A stretch of 64,000 nt of DNA, taken from Cuneatibacter sp. NSJ-177 (lineage in GTDB: Bacteria; Bacillota; Clostridia; Lachnospirales; Lachnospiraceae). A program made the position numbers and the translations under genes. The DNA lies in the NCBI RefSeq assembly GCF_022867805.1, contig NZ_JALIFO010000001.1:1-64000 (forward strand), read 5' to 3'. Positions within the stretch are counted from its first letter, which is position 1, and every line of letters begins with the position of its first letter. The notes beneath the pieces were generated by a model. The model ran no database searches. It was not told the DNA's origin and worked only from the letters and a program-made list of their open reading frames with translations. Below, piece by piece: positions 26,702 through 34,189 of the stretch.

Positions 26702-26810
26702 AAAATGATAGCTCTATGAGAGAGAAGGATTCGATAAAACTATTTAGATAAGAAATGACATCCTTTGGGGTGTGGGGAAAGCATAAAGAAGAAAGGATAT
26801 TGGAACACGG

Positions 26811-29369
26811 ATGAAAAAGAAAATTTTGACGATGGTGTTGGCAGCTGCTATGGTTCTGCAAGGAATTGGAATGCCAACAAAAGTAATGGCAACAGCAGGG
26901 ACATTGCCTGCGGAATCAAGCGCAGGAGAGAACTCCGAAAATGTGAATGAGCCCGACACTGCCTTATCAGGTGAACAGTCCACTTCCGAAGACGAGACGG
27001 GAACGAAGGTAGAGACTGGGGAATCAACAGAGAATGCGCCAGATATTAGCAGTCAGGAAGTGAGCGAGACTGAGCCTGCAACAGCGGAGAGTACGACGGG
27101 ATCGATCGAAGAGACGTTACCTGAGGCGACAATGGAAACGGAAGGGGGCGATCTGTCGTGGAGCCAGTGGATTTTAGGAAATTCCGGAGCCAATATTTTG
27201 GGCGGGGGGCGCTTGGCAGAAGCCGCGGACGGAACTCTATTTTATTCCAATGAAGGCGAGAATTCGCTAAATTATTATGATAGTGATGGACAGGCGATAG
27301 CTGCGGTTGCAGAAGATGCGACGAATTTAAATGTATTTGATGATGCTGTCTATTACATATCAGGCGGTCACCAAATTGAAAAATGGGAACGCTCCAGCGG
27401 AGATGTTGATCTTGTTTTGGATTGGAGCGCGGAGATTCGCCAGATGTATGTCGTGAACGAGGAAGTGTTTTACTTTTTATCGGAGGGCAATCTTTATGGA
27501 TTTTGCCCCGGCGGGGAAGTTATGCTGCTTCGGGAAGATGGTGGAATCTGTGGATTTATTCCAACGCAGTACGGAATGCTGTATTCCAAAGGGGAGGTTT
27601 TAAACTGGACGATTTGGGCGGAAAACAATCCCATTCAGGATGGAGTTGGCTCATGGGATTTTTATGATGAGTATTTGATTCTTTCTGTGGATGGCGAAGA
27701 CTATCAGATTGAGGCGTCTCACCTGTTTGGCGGATATCGAAGCTCTTTGAGAATGGAATCCTACAGTTTGGGAGCGACTTATTCTTTGGAGGAATTGTTT
27801 CCGGAAGACGGTGACTGCGACGTCTGTGAAAAGAATGCCCAAATGTTATCTTTGGATCGTTTTTCAGCTAATAATTATCCTGTCAATACAGCGGCAGTTT
27901 CCGCTGCTTCTTCTGTCAGTACAGGGCAGAGAAATATCATCAAGAGGGCAAGACAGCAGGCAGAAATTGCCTGGACTCCTTTAGCAGATATTAATGGCTG
28001 GGGATCGAACCGGACGGTTTATACGTTTAAAAAGGGAACTACCTATTATGGGATACCTTATGGACAACCGGTTACGTCGGGGAAACATGCAGGTCGATAT
28101 ATTCCGTTTGACACATCGGATCCAGAAATGCCGGATCCCAACGCTTTACAGGAGTTTGCCGATGCAGTTTCCAATTCTGGGAGCAAGATGTATACGGCGA
28201 AGGCAACATATGGATTTGACGCCCCTTATTACTCCAGTGATTGTAGTGCTTTTGTGTCATATGCGTGGGGAATTCAACGCTTAACAACGTCTTTGCTTCC
28301 GATCAAAGCGACAAAAGTAGAGAACCAGAGTGTCTATAGTGTGCAATTAGGAGACATTTTTAATAAATCGGGATCCCATACGGTACTAGTGGCGGATATT
28401 GGGTATCATTCAGACGGCAGTGTTCAGTATGTTGATATATTACAGCAGACCCCTCCGAAAATTATTCGTACCCGGTATGGCGGCGGCAGCGGGAATACAT
28501 TGGCAGACTTAGAGCAAAAGTATTTGAAAAGCGGCTATACACTTTACCGCTATAACAACAGGGACAGTGTTAAATATACCCATAGCTGCGCCAGCCCGAT
28601 CGATGGTGATTACTGTGATAATTGTATGGAAGATTATACTTTAGGCGGATTTGTTAAGCGATTGTATCGCCTGATTTTAGGGCGTACAGCGGCCCAGAAG
28701 GAAGTCGATTATTGGAAAGACTTGATGGAAAGCGGCCAAAAAACAGGTGTAGAAGTTGCGTATGGTTTTATTTTCAGCCAGGAATACATTAATAAGAATG
28801 TAAATAGCAATGATTATATTACTGTCCTTTATCGTACGATGATGGGGCGGTATCCTGGTGACTCAGAGATTACGTATTGGCGGGAATTCCTGGAATCTGG
28901 TTTTACCAGATATAAAATATTTGCCGGTTTTGCGAATTCGGTGGAGTTCCTGGACATCTGTAATCAGTACGGCATTAAGAGAGGCAGCTATACGTCGACG
29001 GCCTATGTGGATCAGCATGAACAGGTCACTCTTTTTGTAGCGCGGCTGTATCATATCTGCCTGTTACGAAACCCTAGTACAACAGAGGTGGAGTATTGGG
29101 TAAAACGCCTTGTGAATGGAACGCAAGGGGGCGGAGACGTTGCCTATGGATTTTTCTTTAGTGAAGAGTTTTTAGGGAAAAAGTACAGTAATGAGAAGTA
29201 TGTACGATTCTTATATGCTACATTTCTAGATCGTAATCCAGATCAGGTTGGGCTAAACGATTGGATCGGACGATTGGAACGTGGGCAGAGTCGAAAGAAA
29301 GTTTTTGACGGTTTTGTATGGTCGGTAGAGTTTCGTGACATCTGTAAATCTTACGGTATTAACCAGTAG
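26811..29369 (+). CDS. Secreted NlpC/P60-like protein with propeller-like region and four DUF4214 half-repeats
   Basis: An 852-residue exported protein. A signal peptide covers about residues 1-27 and a Ser/Thr/Glu-rich linker about 28-110. Residues about 118-350 contain short beta repeats like a DUF5050-type propeller (GTLFYSNEGENSL, NVFDDAVYYISGG, VVNEEVFYFLSEG). A papain-like peptidase region follows with Cys478 in SSDCSAFVSYAWG and His523 in GSHTVLVAD. A CxxC segment leads into the DUF4214 block at residues 611-852, which ends ...SYGINQ. The enzyme could cut peptidoglycan peptides. The DUF4214 block is probably the attachment module. SD GAAAGGA precedes the ATG at 26811. Confidence 0.88.
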   Translation: MKKKILTMVLAAAMVLQGIGMPTKVMATAGTLPAESSAGENSENVNEPDTALSGEQSTSEDETGTKVETGESTENAPDISSQEVSETEPATAESTTGSIEETLPEATMETEGGDLSWSQWILGNSGANILGGGRLAEAADGTLFYSNEGENSLNYYDSDGQAIAAVAEDATNLNVFDDAVYYISGGHQIEKWERSSGDVDLVLDWSAEIRQMYVVNEEVFYFLSEGNLYGFCPGGEVMLLREDGGICGFIPTQYGMLYSKGEVLNWTIWAENNPIQDGVGSWDFYDEYLILSVDGEDYQIEASHLFGGYRSSLRMESYSLGATYSLEELFPEDGDCDVCEKNAQMLSLDRFSANNYPVNTAAVSAASSVSTGQRNIIKRARQQAEIAWTPLADINGWGSNRTVYTFKKGTTYYGIPYGQPVTSGKHAGRYIPFDTSDPEMPDPNALQEFADAVSNSGSKMYTAKATYGFDAPYYSSDCSAFVSYAWGIQRLTTSLLPIKATKVENQSVYSVQLGDIFNKSGSHTVLVADIGYHSDGSVQYVDILQQTPPKIIRTRYGGGSGNTLADLEQKYLKSGYTLYRYNNRDSVKYTHSCASPIDGDYCDNCMEDYTLGGFVKRLYRLILGRTAAQKEVDYWKDLMESGQKTGVEVAYGFIFSQEYINKNVNSNDYITVLYRTMMGRYPGDSEITYWREFLESGFTRYKIFAGFANSVEFLDICNQYGIKRGSYTSTAYVDQHEQVTLFVARLYHICLLRNPSTTEVEYWVKRLVNGTQGGGDVAYGFFFSEEFLGKKYSNEKYVRFLYATFLDRNPDQVGLNDWIGRLERGQSRKKVFDGFVWSVEFRDICKSYGINQ

Positions 29370-29386
29370 AGAAGGATAAAATGAAT

Positions 29387-29428
29387 GATGCCTGGTACGT
29401 ATCAGTACGTATCAGGCATCGCTTTTTA
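29387..29428 (+). terminator. Rho-independent terminator, probably bidirectional
   Basis: GATGCCTG-g-TACGTA, a 4-nt loop, TACGTA-t-CAGGCATC, followed by a T-rich run. It ends the NlpC-like gene; the T-rich flank on the other strand would also serve the convergent manA gene. Confidence 0.85.
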
Positions 29429-29437
29429 TATTGCAGC

Positions 29438-30334
29438 TCAATTTGAATAGGGAGGAAATGCCAATAGAAAGCTTATATTGCCTTTTATCGTAAGTTCTTG
29501 GCATTGATGAGGCAGCAGAAGACTCATTCCTTTCACCAGTGGGAGAGAGTCCAAAAAGCCTGCTCCATCCAAAATACTTATACACAAAAAGGGGGCTTGG
29601 CAGTCTAAAAGGACCTCTCCTTCGATAATATCATATTTTTCTACGTGGTAGTAAGGCGTTTCAACAAAAACAGTTTTTGTCCCAAATTCTAAATTTTGGG
29701 TCGAGGGAACTTGGATTTTCGTATCTTTAAAAGTAATTACGTCTAAACTTTTTTTTAAGTGCAGAGGCCGTTTTCTACCGTATTGATCTAACCGGTCATA
29801 GTCATAAAGGCGATAAGTAATATCACTGTTTTGCTGAACTTCCAGAAGGCGGATTCCACCCTTAATAGAATGGATACATCCGGCATCAATCTGATAAAAG
29901 TCTCCTGGATTCACAGGAACCTCTTTTAAAAATTCGTTCCATTGTCCATGTTGAATGTAGTTTTCAGCTTCCACCTTGTTTTTGGCGTTGTGCCCCATGA
30001 TCAAAGAGGCATTCGGTTTCGCATCTAAGATATACCAACATTCGTTTTTACCGGAAGCGCCCTGCTCATGCTCTTGGGCATATTCATTATTTGGGTGTAC
30101 TTGTATGCTCAAATCAGATTCTGCTATAATTTCTTTAATTAACAGTGGGAAACGTTCCCCCGCCATATCTGCGAAATATTCTCTATGATTTCGCCAAAGC
30201 CATCCCAAAGTTTTGCCTTTCCAAGCACCATTTTGGATCAAAGTATCACCATTTTCATGGGCGGCAATTAACCACGATTCGCTGCCCCAGATAGCGGTCT
30301 TTTTGACGGGGGTTAATAGTATATATTTTTCCAT
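29438..30334 (-). CDS. manA: Mannose-6-phosphate isomerase, class I
   Basis: A 298-residue zinc enzyme that interconverts fructose-6-phosphate and mannose-6-phosphate. Zinc-binding and active-site segments are SIQVHPNNEYA, GKNECWYIL and IDAGCIHSI. It provides the first step toward GDP-mannose; ManC, Gmd and the reductase are 13 kb upstream on the other strand. No phosphomannomutase was seen in the window. The start is uncertain: the ATG at 30334 fits the family N-terminus (EKYILLTPVKK), but no good ribosome binding site precedes it. The frame is open to about 30430, with a TTG at 30358, and the best SD (AGGGAGG, about 30403-30409) precedes a TTG in a different frame. Confidence 0.92.
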   Translation of the reverse strand: MEKYILLTPVKKTAIWGSESWLIAAHENGDTLIQNGAWKGKTLGWLWRNHREYFADMAGERFPLLIKEIIAESDLSIQVHPNNEYAQEHEQGASGKNECWYILDAKPNASLIMGHNAKNKVEAENYIQHGQWNEFLKEVPVNPGDFYQIDAGCIHSIKGGIRLLEVQQNSDITYRLYDYDRLDQYGRKRPLHLKKSLDVITFKDTKIQVPSTQNLEFGTKTVFVETPYYHVEKYDIIEGEVLLDCQAPFLCISILDGAGFLDSLPLVKGMSLLLPHQCQELTIKGNISFLLAFPPYSN

Positions 30335-30522
30335 GCTTTTTTTCAACGGCAAATCCAAATCCCGGATATCTCGAATTTTTTGATAACCTTCATCTGGCAG
30401 CCCAAGAGAATCCTCCCTATCATTGCATTCCCCAATTCATTCTGCATCATTCGAAAGCTTTGCACTCTATGAACGGAAGAAAATATAATTACAGTATCAT
30501 TCCAGCTTCATCATCGCTTATA

Positions 30523-31800
30523 CTACTCTTCATTTTTATTTTCAATCTCATTTGGGGGCAGAATCAACCGAACCTTTTCAATCCGGTTCCGGTCGACTTC
30601 CTCCGTGATCAGACAGTATCCTTCTTCATCCGTGGCCTGTTCCCCAACTTCCGGGAAATGATCAAGAAGCCCCAGCAGATATCCTCCGATGGAGTCATAG
30701 TCTTCACTTTCCAGGTCTGTGCCGATTTCGTCGTTTAGATCGTCCAGCTTATAAGATCCTTCCACCAGATATTCCCGGTCGTTGATTTTTTGTAGCTGTT
30801 CCAACTCCTGCTCGTCAAATTCATCGCGGATTTCTCCGACGATCTCTTCCAGAATGTCTTCCATTGTGATCAGGCCAACCATCGAACCATACTCATCCAA
30901 AACGATGGACATGGTCATGGACGCCTGCCTCATTTCATGGAAGAGTTCATAGGTGTTTTTGAATTCGTGGGTAAAAAAGGCCTCACGAAGGAAATCACTT
31001 ACATGAAAAGGTGTTCCTTGCTTATAGAGGACCAGGTCTTTCATATTTAGGATTCCCACAATATTATCCGGTGTTTCTTCGAAAATGGGAATTCTAGTAA
31101 AGCGCTCCTCCTTAAAGGTCTCCAGCATCTCTTCATAGGTGGAGTCGATGTCGGCACAGACCACGCTGACACGCGGCACCATTACATCTTTGGCCTGGGA
31201 ATCCCCCAGATCAAATACGTTGTTGATCATCTGCTTTTCGTCCGATTCGATGACGCCCTCTTCGTGGCTGACCTCCACGATTGTGCGCAGTTCATCTTCT
31301 GTCATTGAATCCGGCCGTTCATTCGGATCAATCCGCAAAACCCAAAGATAGAGTCTGGAAAGATGGTTGATGCAGAAAATGACCGGCGTCAGAAACCACA
31401 TGATGGCCCGGACAATTTTTACGTTGCGCAAAGCCAACTTTTCGGCCCGGAGAGTTGCGATGGTTTTCGGAGAGATTTCGCCAAAAATTAATATCACAAG
31501 GGTCAGAACGCCGGTGGCCACACCCACGACCCATCCGCCGATCTTGGAGGCCAGCACGGTGGTCAGGGAAGAAGCGGTCAGATTGACGATATTATTCCCA
31601 ATCAGAATGGCAGACAGCATTTTCCCTTGGTCGTCCAGCGTTTTTAATACCAACGCAGCTCTTGTATTTCCATTTTCGGCCAAACTGCGCAGCCGGTGGC
31701 GGTTGACTGTAGTCAGCGCCGTTTCCGAGGATGAGAAAAATGCCGATAGATAAATTAGAATCAGTAGTACTAGCAACAATATACTGTCACTTGGGTCCAA
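30523..31800 (-). CDS. HlyC/CorC (CNNM) family membrane protein with CBS pair
   Basis: A 425-residue protein. Residues about 1-190 are a DUF21/CNNM membrane domain (FFSSSETALT near the start, three to four membrane spans). Residues about 200-320 are a CBS domain pair (VMVPRVSVV, RIPIFEE, VGLITMEDILEEIVG). The last 80 residues are the CorC_HlyC domain (EYLVEGSYKLDDLND). Members export or sense magnesium or other divalent cations; haemolysin is a historical name. The start is TTG at 31800 with AGGAG 10 nt upstream. The ORF can be extended to 31857 but lacks a ribosome binding site there. Confidence 0.9.
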   Translation of the reverse strand: MDPSDSILLLVLLILIYLSAFFSSSETALTTVNRHRLRSLAENGNTRAALVLKTLDDQGKMLSAILIGNNIVNLTASSLTTVLASKIGGWVVGVATGVLTLVILIFGEISPKTIATLRAEKLALRNVKIVRAIMWFLTPVIFCINHLSRLYLWVLRIDPNERPDSMTEDELRTIVEVSHEEGVIESDEKQMINNVFDLGDSQAKDVMVPRVSVVCADIDSTYEEMLETFKEERFTRIPIFEETPDNIVGILNMKDLVLYKQGTPFHVSDFLREAFFTHEFKNTYELFHEMRQASMTMSIVLDEYGSMVGLITMEDILEEIVGEIRDEFDEQELEQLQKINDREYLVEGSYKLDDLNDEIGTDLESEDYDSIGGYLLGLLDHFPEVGEQATDEEGYCLITEEVDRNRIEKVRLILPPNEIENKNEE

Positions 31801-32003
31801 AATTGTATCACTCCTGTGTTTTTTATTTTGTATTGATTGGTACGCCCTTTGAGTCACATATCCCCTTGGAACACATCCAAATGGAAATCCTTCTCATGGG
31901 CAGGTTTCGCCGGATCAGGTATACATGGAAGAATTCTACAATATTGCAGGACTATTGTCAAGTTCCGGCGCTATATATTATAGAAGGAAAGGGGGATTTC
32001 TTC

Positions 32004-32354
32004 ATGAAAGTGAAAGCTTACGGACAAGGATTGCTGGTAGGAGCGCTGGTAACGGCGGCATTGATTTTCGCCCTCAGTTTTGGGTTGTATCAGTTCCAAT
32101 GGAGTGACAGCACCCTGCAAATCGGAATTTGGGTTGTCTATGCCCTGGCGGCTCTGGCCGGAGGTATGGTGGTAGGGAAAAAATTGCGAAACCGCCGCTT
32201 TGTCTGGGGATTGGCCTATGGGCTGCTGTATTTTGTAGTCCTATTTCTGATTTCCGGGGCGACGACAGGCGGGTGGAACGGCAATTTTCAGGAGATGGCA
32301 ATCGCTTGCGGCCTCTGTCTTGGGGGCGGTATGCTGGGCGGGATGATTTCCTGA
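32004..32354 (+). CDS. TIGR04086 family membrane protein
   Basis: A 116-residue protein with four predicted membrane spans rich in Gly and Ala (GLLVGALVTAALIFAL, VVYALAALAGGMVVG, FVVLFLISGATTGGW, GLCLGGGMLGGMIS). The KKLRNRR loop follows the second span. The size, span pattern and proximity to tgt and yajC match the TIGR04086 family of Firmicutes. Function is unknown. The start is ATG 32004 after GGAAAGGGGG. The frame is open back to 31731, but the upstream part lacks a start with an SD. Confidence 0.75.
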   Translation: MKVKAYGQGLLVGALVTAALIFALSFGLYQFQWSDSTLQIGIWVVYALAALAGGMVVGKKLRNRRFVWGLAYGLLYFVVLFLISGATTGGWNGNFQEMAIACGLCLGGGMLGGMIS

Positions 32355-32464
32355 TAAAACGCTGTCTGTCAGGAAAATGGGAAAAAATTTTTGCCACAGC
32401 CAGGGGAATACCATGATTGCGCGGCAATTCTGGTAAACTTTATTTAAATTTTTGATCTTACCAC

Positions 32465-32493
32465 TTGAAAAAGCTTCGGTTCTTCGATATACT
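32465..32493 (+). promoter_or_regulatory. Promoter of tgt, predicted to give a leaderless mRNA
   Basis: TTGAAA (32465-32470), 17 nt, TATACT (32488-32493). Six nucleotides separate the -10 from the ATG at 32500, so the predicted transcription start is at the start codon. No Shine-Dalgarno sequence lies between them. Confidence 0.7.
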
Positions 32494-32499
32494 ACGCTT

Positions 32500-33636
32500 A
32501 TGTATACTTTACGTAAGAAATGCGGAAACGCGAAGCGCGGTCAATTTGAGACCGTACACGGGACGATACAGACTCCCGTATTTATGAATGTCGGAACTGT
32601 CGCCGCCATCAAAGGCGGCGTTTCTACGCAGGATTTGGAAGAGATTGGAACACAAGTGGAGCTGTCCAATACGTATCATCTTCATGTGCGCCCCGGCGAC
32701 GAGGTGATCTACCAGTTGGGCGGCCTTCACAAATTTATGGTTTGGGACAAGCCGATTCTGACCGACTCCGGCGGGTTCCAGGTGTTTTCATTGGCTGGGC
32801 TCCGGAAAATTCGGGAAGAGGGCGTTCATTTTCATTCTCATATTGACGGCCGGAAGATTTTCATGGGGCCGGAAGAAAGTATGCAGATCCAGTCTCATTT
32901 GGCGTCTACGATTGCCATGGCATTTGACGAGTGTCCGCCGCATCCGGCGACAAGGGAATATATGCAGGACAGTGTGGACCGGACGACCCGGTGGCTGGAA
33001 CGCTGCAAAAAAGAAATGGACCGTCTGAATTCTCTGCCGGAAACGATTAATCCGAAGCAGATGCTCTTTGGAATCAATCAAGGAGGGACTTTTGCGGATA
33101 TACGGATTGAGCATGCGAAAAGGATTTCTGAACTTGATTTAGACGGTTATGCCCTGGGAGGGCTTGCCGTCGGTGAAAGCCATGAAGAAATGTACCGTAT
33201 TATCGAGGAGACAGTTCCATATTTGCCGGAAGCAAAGCCAACTTACTTGATGGGAGTCGGCACGCCGGCCAATATTTTGGAGGCGGTGGATCGGGGAGTG
33301 GACTTTTTTGACTGTGTTTATCCCAGCCGGAATGGCCGCCACGGGCATGTCTATACGAATCAGGGGAAACGGAATCTGCTGAATGCCAGATATGAATTGG
33401 ATGAGCGGCCGATTGAAGAAGGCTGCGGATGTCCTGCTTGCCGGCGGTACAGCCGGGCTTATATCCGGCATCTGTTGAAGGCTGGAGAAATTTTAGGTTT
33501 ACGCCTCTGTGTCCTGCACAATCTCTATTTTTACAATAAGATGATGGAGGAGATTCGAGAGGCGTTGGAGGCGGACCGCTGGCCGGAATATAAGAAGCGG
33601 AAATTAGCCGGTGTGACCGGAATCCCGGATGATTAA
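32500..33636 (+). CDS. tgt: tRNA-guanine transglycosylase
   Basis: A 378-residue enzyme that replaces guanine-34 of GUN-anticodon tRNAs with a queuosine precursor. Catalytic and binding features are DSGGFQVFSL with the nucleophile-side Asp, GGLAVGES, the second Asp in DCVYPSRNGRHG, and the zinc ligands in GCGCPAC plus a His nearby. The N-terminus MYTLRKKCGNAKRGQF fits the family, so the start is ATG 32500 and not the TTG at 32452, which lies upstream of the promoter. The gene has no SD. yajC follows after 91 nt, a common arrangement. Confidence 0.95.
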   Translation: MYTLRKKCGNAKRGQFETVHGTIQTPVFMNVGTVAAIKGGVSTQDLEEIGTQVELSNTYHLHVRPGDEVIYQLGGLHKFMVWDKPILTDSGGFQVFSLAGLRKIREEGVHFHSHIDGRKIFMGPEESMQIQSHLASTIAMAFDECPPHPATREYMQDSVDRTTRWLERCKKEMDRLNSLPETINPKQMLFGINQGGTFADIRIEHAKRISELDLDGYALGGLAVGESHEEMYRIIEETVPYLPEAKPTYLMGVGTPANILEAVDRGVDFFDCVYPSRNGRHGHVYTNQGKRNLLNARYELDERPIEEGCGCPACRRYSRAYIRHLLKAGEILGLRLCVLHNLYFYNKMMEEIREALEADRWPEYKKRKLAGVTGIPDD

Positions 33637-33727
33637 CGAGAGTCCAAGAGGATTTCGCGCCGGAGTTATTTTAGGATTCAAAGCAAAGCTTTGACGATAG
33701 AAACACAAAGCCCTAGGAGGAGAAATT

Positions 33728-34027
33728 ATGAACTTTTTGGCAGCAAACAGTATGGGTGCAGGATTTTGGATTATTTACATTGTCATTATCGTTGCATTCA
33801 TGTATTTTCTGATGATCCGCCCGCAGAAAAAGCAGAAACAGAAACAGGCGGAGCTTTTTTCCAACATGGCCATTGGCGACAGTGTTCTGACGACAAGCGG
33901 GTTTTACGGCGTTATCATTGATATCACGGAAGACACGGTAATTGTTGAGTTTGGAAGCAATAAGAATTGCCGGATTCCGATGCAGAAATCGGCGATTGTA
34001 CAGATTGAAAAGCCGAATGCAGAGTAA
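33728..34027 (+). CDS. yajC: Preprotein translocase subunit YajC
   Basis: A 99-residue protein with one N-terminal membrane span (WIIYIVIIVAFMYFLMIRPQKKQ). The conserved RPQKKQ turn is followed by a small soluble domain containing GDSVLTTSGFYGVI. It is an accessory part of the SecDF-YajC complex. The ATG at 33728 follows AGGAGGAG. An inverted repeat (TCAAAGC-aaa-GCTTTGA, 33678-33694) lies in the short gap upstream. secD and secF are not in the window. Confidence 0.95.
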   Translation: MNFLAANSMGAGFWIIYIVIIVAFMYFLMIRPQKKQKQKQAELFSNMAIGDSVLTTSGFYGVIIDITEDTVIVEFGSNKNCRIPMQKSAIVQIEKPNAE

Positions 34028-34063
34028 GAAGCAGGGCAAAAAATCAAATAGGTAACAGAAGTG

Positions 34064-34127
34064 ATCGGAAAATGCTGAAACAGGGACCGGAAAGCCGGAA
34101 TCGCATTTTCCGATTTCTTTCATTTTT
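34064..34127 (+). terminator. Terminator after yajC
   Basis: A 12-bp stem (ATCGGAAAATGC with GCATTTTCCGAT) encloses a loop of 27 nt containing its own CCGG repeat and is followed by a T-rich stretch ending in TTTTTT. Confidence 0.75.
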
Positions 34128-34189
34128 TATCAAACTCAAAGAAGCCGAGCTGAAGAACTTCATATTGTCGTTTGAAAAGGGAGGAGAAC

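Noticed and set aside
31731-32003. N-terminal extension of the TIGR04086 protein
   Set aside because: No SD or similarity; a strong SD precedes the ATG at 32004.
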